Part shown: piece after piece, positions 27,175-35,006 of the stretch
How positions within the stretch are numbered: the first letter of the stretch is position 1
Layout: each line of letters starts with the position of its first letter
Origin: JAABPW01 sp037132275
Lineage (GTDB): Bacteria > Verrucomicrobiota > Kiritimatiellia > CAIKKV01 > CAITUY01
Assembly: GCA_037132275.1 (NCBI GenBank)
Contig: JBAXPK010000008.1
Coordinates: 1 to 64,000 of the forward strand
Direction: 5' to 3'
Length of the DNA: 64,000 nt
Position numbers and translations under genes: made by a program
Notes under the pieces: model-generated
Seen by the model: only the letters and a program-made list of their open reading frames with translations
Told to the model about the DNA's origin: nothing
The model's database searches: none

Positions 27175-28878
27175 ATGAGCGGCTTCAATTACCCTGTCGT
27201 CATGGCTGGTCTGCTGGCCGTTTTGCTACCCCAAGGGAGCATGGCGCTCGACAATTCCGATTGCTTCACCTGTCACGAGGATAAGACCTTGAACAAGAAA
27301 AGCGCGGACGGAAAAGTGATCGCGTTATATGTGAGTCCTGTAAGCTATGCGGCATCCATTCATGCCAGCAACACCTGCACGAGTTGTCATACTGACATTA
27401 CCGAAGCACCACACCCTGATGGTTTTACGGCCAAACCGGTGACCTGCGTAAACTGCCATGGAATGGCCGTGAACTCCTATTCCGCCAGCATTCACGGAAC
27501 GGCACGCCTGGCAGGTAACCTGAAGGCCGCCGTCTGCGCCGACTGCCACGGCAAACATGACATCCTTAGAGCGGAAGCCCATGCATCGCTCCTGAACCAC
27601 GAAAATCAAAGCGGCACCTGCGGCAAATGCCATGCGAGGATCATGGATGACGTCCGGAACAGCATTCACGGTAAAGCCATGGCGCGCGGCGAGCGGGATG
27701 CGCCTACCTGCACCGATTGCCACGCCGACCACCAGATTGAGGGCTTGAAAACCGTTTCCCCGCTGAAAGTAGCCGAGGACGTCTGCAGCCGTTGCCATGC
27801 CTCCGAGCGATTCAATGCCCGGTACAATCTTCCTATGGATCGTGTCACGACCTTCTTTGCCAGTTATCACGGAATGGCGGCAAAATTCGGTTCAAACCGC
27901 AGCGCGAACTGCGCCAGTTGCCACGGTTACCACAACGTGCTTCCCTCGTCGGATCCGCGTTCATCCGTCAACAAGGCCAACATGGTCAAGACCTGCCAAA
28001 AATGCCACCCCGACGCCAATGAAAACTTTTCATTCGGAACGATCCATCTCGACGAGGCCTCCGTCGCGAACCCCGGGGACAGGATCAATCGGTGGGTCAG
28101 GCGGATTTACCTCCTCCTGATCGTGAGCGTGATCGGCGGAATGCTGGCCCACAACGCGCTCGTCATGCGCCGGAAATTCATGCTGGCTTGGCGCAAAAAG
28201 GACAGGACGGTAGTCCGAATGACCCTCTCGCAACGCCTCCAGCACTTCATCCTGCTCACGAGTTTTATCGCGCTGGCCATCACCGGATTTGCCCTGAAGT
28301 ATCCTGATTCAGGGGTGCGATTCCTGCTGGGATCAAGCGAACACGTGCGGCATCTCGGGCATCGCGCGGCCGCGCTCGTGTTGATGCTCTTGGCGGTGTA
28401 TCATACTCTTTACGCCATCAGGACAAAGGATGGCCACAACCTGATAAAGGATTTATTCCCCTGCCCAAAGGACGTTCTGGATGTAATCGGCAATCTACGT
28501 TACCTGATATTCCCAAGGGCTCCCAAGCCGGCCTTTGCCCGGTTCAGTTATGGCGAGAAAGCCGAATACTGGGCCGTGGTCTGGGGTACGCTGATCATGG
28601 GCCTGACCGGATTGGTGATCTGGTTCAAAATGAGCATCACCGAGTGGGCGCCCCGCTGGGTGATCGACGTGGCTATCACCATCCATTACTACGAAGCCAT
28701 TCTGGCCGTGCTGGCCATCATCGTGTGGCATTTCTATCACGTGATGTTTGACCCGGATGTCTACCCCTTGAATACGGCCTGTATCGACGGGCGAATGTCG
28801 GAACATTTGTACCGCGAGGAGCACGGATTGGATACCGAGACGCTGGCTAACTCAAAGGAAGAAACGCCTACTTCGTGA
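27175..28878 (+). CDS. Nine-heme cytochrome c fused to a membrane cytochrome b domain (CbcL-like paralogue)
   Basis: A 567-residue paralogue of the preceding protein. After a signal peptide (about 1-25), nine CxxCH motifs follow (CFTCH, CTSCH, CVNCH, CADCH, CGKCH, CTDCH, CSRCH, CASCH, CQKCH). The C-terminal b domain has candidate heme ligands in QRLQHFILL, HLGHRAAAL, AVYHTLYAI, AITIHYYEA and VWHFYHVMF. The start is set by AGGAGG, which overlaps the upstream TAG, so the two genes are one transcript. The shared SIHG-containing spacing between hemes suggests duplication. It could form a complex with its neighbour or work at a different potential; that is inference. Its stop overlaps the convergent NrfJ-like gene by 11 nt. 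Confidence 0.88.
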   Translation: MSGFNYPVVMAGLLAVLLPQGSMALDNSDCFTCHEDKTLNKKSADGKVIALYVSPVSYAASIHASNTCTSCHTDITEAPHPDGFTAKPVTCVNCHGMAVNSYSASIHGTARLAGNLKAAVCADCHGKHDILRAEAHASLLNHENQSGTCGKCHARIMDDVRNSIHGKAMARGERDAPTCTDCHADHQIEGLKTVSPLKVAEDVCSRCHASERFNARYNLPMDRVTTFFASYHGMAAKFGSNRSANCASCHGYHNVLPSSDPRSSVNKANMVKTCQKCHPDANENFSFGTIHLDEASVANPGDRINRWVRRIYLLLIVSVIGGMLAHNALVMRRKFMLAWRKKDRTVVRMTLSQRLQHFILLTSFIALAITGFALKYPDSGVRFLLGSSEHVRHLGHRAAALVLMLLAVYHTLYAIRTKDGHNLIKDLFPCPKDVLDVIGNLRYLIFPRAPKPAFARFSYGEKAEYWAVVWGTLIMGLTGLVIWFKMSITEWAPRWVIDVAITIHYYEAILAVLAIIVWHFYHVMFDPDVYPLNTACIDGRMSEHLYREEHGLDTETLANSKEETPTS

Positions 28879-29614
28879 TGACAGTCGCATCTTCCATGAT
28901 GACGTCATAGCGGTATCCCGAACCAAAATCCTTCTCCGTGTTAAGCGTGCCTCTCACGGTGATAACATCCCCGACGCTAACCTCGGCCTTTGTGGTCACC
29001 ACCAAATCATTCGCGCCTTCTGCGCCTGTCCCGTCACGCAAGTGCAGCCAGTTCTTGCCCAAAATCTTGGGACTGACTTTTATAACCTTGGCACGGATAA
29101 CAACCTGCTTCCCCGACAATTCAGCTTTTCCGGCCCAAACCTCAGCCACGGTATTCCCACCGGCCGGTTTTTGAATAACCTCGGCAGACAGCGTCGTTCC
29201 CACCGCTTCACCCTTACCGGTGATGGCGGGATGCCCCAGCGGTAGTTTGGTCGCGCCAACGGCGGGACTTGCACTTCCCGCAGGCACGATCTGGCCGACA
29301 AAATAGAGTTCTTCAAACTTCCGCTTCAGTACGGGGCTGGAGAAATTCTTATTCGGCACGCCGCCGGTAAACGAAACACGATCCCCCGCTTTAACCACGC
29401 AAGCTGGCCCCGCCGCCCAAATTTTCTCCCTGCCTGTATCAATCTGGACATAGGTGTAACGGCTGACATTCGTTGTTTCTAAAACCATGCCTGTATAGGT
29501 GGTCTCTGATCGATCATCCACAGCCCCCGCCGTCGCCGAACACATATCAGCCCCTACGGAGAAGCGTCCAAAAGTCAATACCAGCGCCCCAACAATATAT
29601 GTTTTACGATTCAT
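28868..29614 (-). CDS. NrfJ-like periplasmic protein
   Basis: A 248-residue exported protein (signal peptide about 1-22). Residues 40-120 contain the segment TGMVLETTNVSRYTYVQIDTG followed by KIWAAGP and SPVLKRKFEELYFVG, a pattern typical of NrfJ-like and related OB-fold proteins found beside multiheme cytochromes. A second half (about 160-245) repeats an OB-type fold (VVIRAKVIKVSPKILGKNWLHL, GDVITVRGTL). The family's function is unknown; NrfJ sits in the nrfHAIJ cluster of Wolinella. Here it is next to CcsA/ResB, so a role in cytochrome assembly is plausible. GGGAG lies eight bases before the ATG. Confidence 0.72.
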   Translation of the reverse strand: MNRKTYIVGALVLTFGRFSVGADMCSATAGAVDDRSETTYTGMVLETTNVSRYTYVQIDTGREKIWAAGPACVVKAGDRVSFTGGVPNKNFSSPVLKRKFEELYFVGQIVPAGSASPAVGATKLPLGHPAITGKGEAVGTTLSAEVIQKPAGGNTVAEVWAGKAELSGKQVVIRAKVIKVSPKILGKNWLHLRDGTGAEGANDLVVTTKAEVSVGDVITVRGTLNTEKDFGSGYRYDVIMEDATVITK

Positions 29615-29666
29615 CAATAGACTCCCTTCCTTAACTTATTCTCAAAACATTACGAATTATCTCGTT

Positions 29667-29700
29667 CCCATCCTTGGGAGGGGTACGGGGTGGGTTCCCT
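29667..29700. repeat. Dispersed GC-rich inverted repeat, copy A
   Basis: The core reads TCCTTGGGAGGGG followed by ACGGGGTGGGTTCCC. It matches copy B (31767-31807) and copy C (54931-54968) in the same orientation. It lies between ccsA and the NrfJ-like gene. Confidence 0.65.
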
Positions 29701-29719
29701 GTTTCGCGATACCTTCTTT

Positions 29720-30535
29720 TTATGATTTCGCGTAACTATGCAAACCGGCCAGAAGGAAATTGACCCCGTAATAAGTGAATAACACAGAGACAAATCCTAT
29801 AATCGAAATCCATGCCGCCCGTCGGCCGCGCCAACCGCGCACAAAATTGAAATGCAGGAAACCCGCATAAATAAACCAGGTGATTAACGACCAGGTCTCC
29901 TTTGGATCCCAGGACCAATAGGTTCCCCAGGCTGAATTCGCCCATACGGCGCCAGTCAGGATTCCCAAGGTCAGGAACAGAAACCCAAAGGAAATGGTCT
30001 GGGCCACAATCGTCTCAAGGGTTTGCCGGGTCTCCCCTTGAGCGGTGCTACGCTCACGACTGGCAATCAGGAATCCAACCGCAGCCAGTGACGATATGGC
30101 AAAGGCGCCGTATCCCAGGAAGCAGGTCATCACATGAAAAGACAGCCAATTACTCTGAAGCGCTGGCATCAAGGGGCGGATCTCCGACTCAAAGGTGCTG
30201 GCATGCGCGAGAGCCAGGGCAGAGAGCGCCGCCGAGGCGGCGGCAAGCCATGGAAGCTTCGCACGAATCCTCAGAAGCAGATATACCACCGAAACCGTCC
30301 AACCAAAAAGAACAAGCGATTCAAACATATTGCTGAAGGGAGCCCGCCCCGCCTCCACCCAACGCATTCCCAGATAGATTGTCTGGATTGAAACCCCAAC
30401 CACAATCAGCCCGTTGGCGGCCACGTCAAAAAACCGCCGCCGTGACATCAACCCTATCACCGAGGCAACCATGGCGCAAAAATAGACCGCTAGACTCACA
30501 TTAAATAACACGGTCATGTTCAAAATCGAGGTCAT
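29720..30535 (-). CDS. ccsA: Cytochrome c biogenesis protein CcsA (System II)
   Basis: A 271-residue inner-membrane heme-handling protein with about eight TM helices. The tryptophan-rich heme-binding loop WANSAWGTYWSWDPKETWSLI is diagnostic of the CcsA/CcmC/CcmF heme-handling family. Flanking His residues (FHVMTCFLGYG and the C-terminal FLHFNFV) are the expected external ligands. With ResB it forms the System II heme lyase that attaches heme to CxxCH cysteines. The start overlaps the resB stop (ATGA) and has AGGAGG; the longer upstream frame is not needed. Its place inside the cytochrome island fits the demand for many hemes. Confidence 0.93.
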   Translation of the reverse strand: MTSILNMTVLFNVSLAVYFCAMVASVIGLMSRRRFFDVAANGLIVVGVSIQTIYLGMRWVEAGRAPFSNMFESLVLFGWTVSVVYLLLRIRAKLPWLAAASAALSALALAHASTFESEIRPLMPALQSNWLSFHVMTCFLGYGAFAISSLAAVGFLIASRERSTAQGETRQTLETIVAQTISFGFLFLTLGILTGAVWANSAWGTYWSWDPKETWSLITWFIYAGFLHFNFVRGWRGRRAAWISIIGFVSVLFTYYGVNFLLAGLHSYAKS

Positions 30536-31773
30536 GGAATTCCTCCTGTCGTCCGGCGTTGCTCTCCAAGCCAGGGCCCCACGCAAAAAACCAGTGTCAA
30601 CCCTGCCATCATTAAAATAAAACCCGCATACACGATGGGTACACCCGGGTCACGTACCACCTGCAGCGCACTCCAAGCCAGATCATCGGGGTTGTAACTG
30701 GTCTGATAGAAGGAAAACCCTTTCCAGGAAAAGGGGGAATTAACCGCGATCACCCGGGTACTTACCACGGCGCCATTTTCAACTACCTCAATCGTACTCT
30801 TGAAGGCCTTGATGGAACCCTGCCGCCCCCGTCCCGCCGACTCAGCCGCCTGAAAACGGAACTTCAACGGCATGGCTGCAGCATCGAGCACATCATGACT
30901 ACCAAAATCCGGAAAGCGGGCAAAGACCCATTGCCTATTGGTTACCCCGCCCGCCACCACCGATATCTGAACAGCCGGATTATTGGGCTCATCGGAACGG
31001 GACATCACTTCTCCTGTCGTCCCATCAATGGCAAAGTCGGACACATGACGCAGCACCTTGACGACAAACGACGGTCTTGATCCCGCTGCGGCATCCGGCG
31101 GCGTCACGGGATGTTCCACATTCAACTCGGTCGAGAAATGGGTCACCCAATTTTTCTCAGCCCATTGAACCTGCAGCCTATCCCCTGTAGCATCTTTAGA
31201 TTCCTCCGGATTTTTATGAAACTCCAACTCAAATTTGCTCAGGCGAAGCGAGAAAGGTAGCGCCATGGGGCCATCAGGACTTTCCGCGCTTTCCACAATC
31301 TCTCCCTCTCGAAACTGGATCATACCTTTCTGCCCCCAGATGACACGCACCACCCCTCCCGCTAAAACCAGTAGGAGACTGACATGGGTGATGAATGATC
31401 CTATAACCCTGATACGCGCCGCACCTTTTGCACGCTTGATCGCATGATACCGCCGTCCCGTACAAACCATCAAACTGGACGCCAAGGCAAACAACAAGCC
31501 GACAAACCACCATGAATAAAATACGCGTGTCAACCCCAGCGCTGACAACATGCCCAGCACCGGATGCCCGCCAGGTCGCGCCAGATAGGGTTCCACCTGC
31601 GCCCCTTGCGGGATCAAGGTTCCGGCAATACAGGCCAAAGCAAGCAGCAAAATCACCGTCAGGGCAAACTTAAGCGACCCGAGCACCTTCGTGACGGGAT
31701 TTCCCAGCGCATGCGCTGCGGGCTGATTTGATTTTTCGATGGGATCACTCATAGCGAACAATAACAAACCCAC
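30532..31773 (-). CDS. resB: Cytochrome c biogenesis protein ResB (CcsB, System II)
   Basis: A membrane protein of about 413 residues that partners CcsA in heme transport and ligation. Two N-terminal TMs (about 35-55 and 95-115) carry the typical KFALTVILLLALACIAGTLIPQG start, a third TM is at about 130-150, then a large periplasmic domain (160-380) with the ending SPFSWKGFSFYQTSYNPDDLAWSAL cut by a final TM. The start used is a GTG with GGAGG seven bases upstream, but that ribosome site lies inside a dispersed repeat; an ATG seven codons later (MSDPIEK) lacks a ribosome site. Overlaps ccsA by 4 nt. Confidence 0.9.
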   Translation of the reverse strand: MGLLLFAMSDPIEKSNQPAAHALGNPVTKVLGSLKFALTVILLLALACIAGTLIPQGAQVEPYLARPGGHPVLGMLSALGLTRVFYSWWFVGLLFALASSLMVCTGRRYHAIKRAKGAARIRVIGSFITHVSLLLVLAGGVVRVIWGQKGMIQFREGEIVESAESPDGPMALPFSLRLSKFELEFHKNPEESKDATGDRLQVQWAEKNWVTHFSTELNVEHPVTPPDAAAGSRPSFVVKVLRHVSDFAIDGTTGEVMSRSDEPNNPAVQISVVAGGVTNRQWVFARFPDFGSHDVLDAAAMPLKFRFQAAESAGRGRQGSIKAFKSTIEVVENGAVVSTRVIAVNSPFSWKGFSFYQTSYNPDDLAWSALQVVRDPGVPIVYAGFILMMAGLTLVFCVGPWLGEQRRTTGGIP

Positions 31774-31807
31774 CCCAACCCCTCCAGGGAGGGAAAAGGG
31801 GTGGGTT
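31767..31807. repeat. Dispersed GC-rich nested inverted repeat, copy B
   Basis: Perfect 10-bp outer arms AACCCACCCC and GGGGTGGGTT enclose an inner CCCTCC-A-GGGAGGG stem. On the minus strand the inner part provides the GGAGG that appears to be the resB ribosome site and the first codon of resB. The element lies between the c554-like gene and resB. Confidence 0.75.
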
Positions 31808-31818
31808 ATTTGAACGGG

Positions 31819-32412
31819 TTACTTTTTGTGGACGTTGGAATCAGGATGCTTGATTTTCTCGAAGGCTTGATCAATATCAAACCCGACCTTCTTGCCGTCT
31901 TTTGTCGTATACCGATCCGCCTTCCAGGCAGGCGACTGATCGTTGTGGCAGAATACGCAACTGGTCGTGGCTGGGTAAACCATGCCAGCTTCAATGGCTT
32001 TCTTCTGATCTTCCATTACGGCCTTGGCTTTGTAGTTCTTGCCCGGCCCATGACAGGACTCGCAACTGACGCCATCCTCGACGGGAATCTTTTCAGTTTG
32101 CACCTGCTCCGTCAGATTGTAAGCCGTCGAATGGCACTTCAAGCACTTGCCGCTTTTCTGGGGATCTTCCACACCGGCCTTGGCCGCCATCGCTTTGGAT
32201 TCAGCACTCGACAGCATTTCATAAGCCTTGGCATGGGGGCTTCCCTGCCACTTACCAAACTGATCGCCCGTATCCGCCTTTTTGTGGCACATCGCACAGG
32301 ACTTGGTTCCCGCATACAGCGACGCATCACGATCCGCGGCCGCGCTACTCAACACCATGGATCCCGCCAAAACCATTCCTAACCCGAACGAAGTACTCAA
32401 AACATTTCGCAT
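31819..32412 (-). CDS. Tetraheme c554-like periplasmic cytochrome
   Basis: A 197-residue exported cytochrome. Signal peptide about residues 1-26 (AGSMVLSSAAA). Four CxxCH motifs: CAMCH, CLKCH, CESCH and CVFCH. The segment WQGSPHAKAYEML, which contributes a distal His, and the CESCHGPG motif are typical of the cytochrome c554 family. It is a good candidate for a soluble periplasmic electron carrier linking the inner-membrane quinol oxidases to a terminal acceptor. It is the first gene of the run into resB-ccsA, so the carrier and the heme lyase may be made together. Confidence 0.85.
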   Translation of the reverse strand: MRNVLSTSFGLGMVLAGSMVLSSAAADRDASLYAGTKSCAMCHKKADTGDQFGKWQGSPHAKAYEMLSSAESKAMAAKAGVEDPQKSGKCLKCHSTAYNLTEQVQTEKIPVEDGVSCESCHGPGKNYKAKAVMEDQKKAIEAGMVYPATTSCVFCHNDQSPAWKADRYTTKDGKKVGFDIDQAFEKIKHPDSNVHKK

Positions 32413-32594
32413 ACGACCTCCCTGTTTTCATGGCGCCATTTCGGACTTGAAATAAATCCGCTTACCCAAGCAGACCCCCACCCGACTCGCCACTGACATA
32501 AACAGTACTATTGCGGTCATCTTTCATCAATAGTTTTATGTGACCACAAAAGGACTTGATATGTACATGCCTTCAAGGCAAAGTAAATCATCTT

Positions 32595-33227
32595 ATGAGC
32601 ACAAACAAACCCTCTCGCACCGTTTTTCTCCGTGGCATTACTATGGTCGGCATTGCACTCCTACTGCTTTTACTGTGGAGGCAGCAATCCGAGCTTGCCC
32701 GCTTGAAAACAAACTACAATCAACTTCAGGATCAGAACCTTGCGCTTCTGAATAATTCGCTCCAACCTCAACCCCCTACTCCCGCCCAAACTCCCGCGCC
32801 CGTCAAGCAGAATGTGGTCATAACATCACCTGTTCCGAGTCCCTCCCACACCGACAAGAACCTATTGGTTTTTACAGGCACGGAAGTCCAGCAGACCACA
32901 AATGGCCTCATTGCCATCATGCGGTTTAAGCCATCTAAGACGGGCCCGCTTGGCCTTGTGGCAATGTCCGTCCGTCTGCCAAGCGACATTGATTCTACAA
33001 TCCAAAGCATTGCACCTGTTGGTACAACAAAATACGAAGACAGCGATTCCACAGTATCCGAAAATGGCCGGTTTGCTTTTTTTCAAGGCACGCTGGGTGA
33101 TGAAAAGGATGTTGCGATTGCTCTAGGCGTATCAGGTTCAGCCCAGGCATTCATAAAGGGATCCTGCGGCATCAATGCGTTTCAACTTGATATCCAGCCC
33201 ACCAACGCCACAGTCCTGGGAATGTAG
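32595..33227 (+). CDS. Membrane-anchored hypothetical protein
   Basis: A 210-residue protein I do not recognise. An N-terminal TM helix (about 16-28, MVGIALLLLLLW) anchors it, followed by a short coiled-coil-like stretch (SELARLKTNYNQLQDQNLALL), a Pro-rich linker (QPPTPAQTPAPV) and a C-terminal domain of about 130 residues that looks like a beta-sandwich (alternating hydrophobic strands, for example GLIAIMRF and GRFAFFQGTLG). The C-terminal domain probably faces the periplasm. The ATG has only a weak ribosome site. Neighbouring genes on both sides are on the opposite strand. Confidence 0.6.
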   Translation: MSTNKPSRTVFLRGITMVGIALLLLLLWRQQSELARLKTNYNQLQDQNLALLNNSLQPQPPTPAQTPAPVKQNVVITSPVPSPSHTDKNLLVFTGTEVQQTTNGLIAIMRFKPSKTGPLGLVAMSVRLPSDIDSTIQSIAPVGTTKYEDSDSTVSENGRFAFFQGTLGDEKDVAIALGVSGSAQAFIKGSCGINAFQLDIQPTNATVLGM

Positions 33228-33284
33228 CAAAGAAGTCAGTTTACAATTGGTGATAAAACCCCTTGTTCTTGGCATTCAGGATCC

Positions 33285-34076
33285 CTACTTGATCAATCTG
33301 CGCCGCATGACGATCAGGGCGATAGGGAATACCAGGACGGCGAAGATGACGAGATAGGCGATAGATATAAACGCTTGAAGGGTGGGTAACGTTCCAAACG
33401 CCAAGCCACGGGTCAATGCAACCAGGTGGGTCAAGGGCAGGCACCAGGCAACCGTCTGCGCCCAACCCGGCAGGTTGTCTAATGGGAAAAACGTGCCACT
33501 GAACAAGTACATAGGGGTAATGAGTAAGAAAATCGGCAGGTTGAACATATCGATGTGTTTGACCACCCCCGTACATACCATGGCGGTGGCGCCGAACCCA
33601 AGACCGCCCAAAAAGGCGACCGGCAAAATGCCCAACCCACCGGGGTAATGGATCAGCCCGAACAGGCTCAGGGCCGCCATCATCACGGCCGCTGCCATGA
33701 GGGATTTCGTGGCACCCCAGACGATCTCGCCGGCGACGACCTCCTCGACCGACAACGGGGTAGCCATGATGGCATCATAGGTTTTCTGGTAGTACATGCG
33801 GACAAACGATGAGAAGGCATTCTCGAAAAAGGCCGTGTACATTATGTTGGTGGCGATAATCGCGGGGGCCATAAAGTTGAGGTAGGGCATAACCTGCCCC
33901 TGATAGACAATCTCCGGGATAAGCAGGCGAAACCCGATACCGAAAGAAGCCACGTAAAGCAAAGGCTCCAGCAGGGGCACCAGGAAATTGATATGCCATG
34001 ACCGCTTATTGACAAGCCAGTCACGACGCCAGACTCGCATCAGGCGCCAAGTCAACACTGCGTTTTTATGTGTCAT
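33285..34076 (-). CDS. ABC-2 type transporter permease
   Basis: A 263-residue inner-membrane permease with six TM helices. The ABC-2 signature is visible: the early KRSWHINFLVPLLEPLLYVASFG, the amphipathic helix NAFSSFVRMYYQKTYDAIM with TPLSVEEVVAGE, and the late block MYLFSGTFFPLDNLPGWAQ followed by LPLTHLVALTRGLAFG. That last block is shared with NodJ-like exporters. The substrate is unknown; NodJ/KpsM-type proteins export oligosaccharides or drugs. GGAG lies ten bases before the ATG. It is paired with the ATPase immediately upstream. Confidence 0.9.
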   Translation of the reverse strand: MTHKNAVLTWRLMRVWRRDWLVNKRSWHINFLVPLLEPLLYVASFGIGFRLLIPEIVYQGQVMPYLNFMAPAIIATNIMYTAFFENAFSSFVRMYYQKTYDAIMATPLSVEEVVAGEIVWGATKSLMAAAVMMAALSLFGLIHYPGGLGILPVAFLGGLGFGATAMVCTGVVKHIDMFNLPIFLLITPMYLFSGTFFPLDNLPGWAQTVAWCLPLTHLVALTRGLAFGTLPTLQAFISIAYLVIFAVLVFPIALIVMRRRLIK

Positions 34077-34099
34077 GCCACGGCTTCTCCGACCCACTC

Positions 34100-34882
34100 T
34101 CAGTCCCGCAATTCCCGCCCCGTCAATATAAGGAACACATCCTCAAGGGTTTCACCGCCGAACCGTTCAATAAGCTCCCGCGGGTGTCCTTCCACGAGGA
34201 TGCGTCCATGGTCAATGATGATCAATCGATCGCACAGGCGGGCGGCCTCTTCCATGTAATGGGTGGTCAGCAGGATGGTAACGCCGCTTTGTTTGAGTTG
34301 GGCCAGCTTATCCCACAATTGATGCCGGGTCTGGGGATCCAATCCGGTGGTGGGTTCGTCCAGGATCAGAAGTTCGGGATTGTTGATCAGGGCGCGGGCG
34401 ATGACGAGGCGGCGCATCATACCGCCAGAGAGTTCATTGACCTGGGCGCTTTCCTTGTGAGTAAGTCCAAAAAAATCAAGAAGTCGTGTGGCACTCTCCG
34501 CCGCCTCTCGGCGGGGCATACCAAAGAAACCGGCAAAGACTTCCAGATTCTGACGGACAGACATTTCGGTGTCTAGGTTATTCTCCTGATGGCAGACGCC
34601 CAATTTGGCCCGGATAGTACGCCACGCGCTTTCAATATCAGATCCAAACACCCGCAGGGAGCCGCCACTCAATGGGGAATAACCGTAGATCATACGAATG
34701 GTAGAGGTTTTCCCGGCGCCATTGGGGCCGAGGATTCCGAAGAGTTCGCCGTGAGTCACGCTGAACGAAACGCCATCCACCGCTGTGAATGCGCCATAGG
34801 TCTTTCGTACGTCAGCGGCTTCAATAATCGGATAACTCACCTTGATTCTCCGGTTGATGGTCTTGATCGCGGAGTCTGCCAT
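34100..34882 (-). CDS. ABC transporter ATPase, NodI/CcmA-like
   Basis: The ATPase partner of the adjacent ABC-2 permease, about 260 residues. Walker A GPNGAGKTST, Q-loop GVCHQENNLD, signature NELSGGMMRRLVIARAL, Walker B LLILDEPTTGLD and H-loop LTTHYMEEA are all intact. The GGMMRR variant of the signature is common in NodI and drug-exporter ATPases. The ATG used has AGGG about nine bases upstream; a GTG 14 codons later has a better GGAGA ribosome site and could be the true start. Permease and ATPase are separated by 23 nt. Confidence 0.9.
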   Translation of the reverse strand: MADSAIKTINRRIKVSYPIIEAADVRKTYGAFTAVDGVSFSVTHGELFGILGPNGAGKTSTIRMIYGYSPLSGGSLRVFGSDIESAWRTIRAKLGVCHQENNLDTEMSVRQNLEVFAGFFGMPRREAAESATRLLDFFGLTHKESAQVNELSGGMMRRLVIARALINNPELLILDEPTTGLDPQTRHQLWDKLAQLKQSGVTILLTTHYMEEAARLCDRLIIIDHGRILVEGHPRELIERFGGETLEDVFLILTGRELRD

Positions 34883-34913
34883 TGTCACAGACCCTTCGTC
34901 AAATCATTGCTTC

Positions 34914-34942
34914 TTGACACCCCCCCTCTAACCCAGTATCCA
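34914..34942 (+). promoter_or_regulatory. Possible sigma70 promoter for the PpiD/SurA-like gene
   Basis: A perfect TTGACA lies 17 nt from TATCCA. The -35 is consensus; the -10 matches only in its first half. It would give a leader of roughly 55 nt before the foldase gene. Confidence 0.35.
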
Positions 34943-35006
34943 TAGCGGCTACCTGCCCTAGTAAGGGTGGGTTCTGTGTTTTAATATTGGGGAAAGGCGT
35001 CCTATC

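Noticed and set aside
27325..27870. A 181-codon minus-strand open frame opposite the 9-heme c domain
   Set aside because: The open frame arises because CxxCH codons lack stops in the antisense frame; no family features.
3367..32544. The 13-mer AGTTTTATGTGAC at 3367-3379 and again at 32532-32544
   Set aside because: The contexts differ (after a lipoprotein gene and before a hypothetical gene) and the surrounding bases do not match, so a shared function is not supported.
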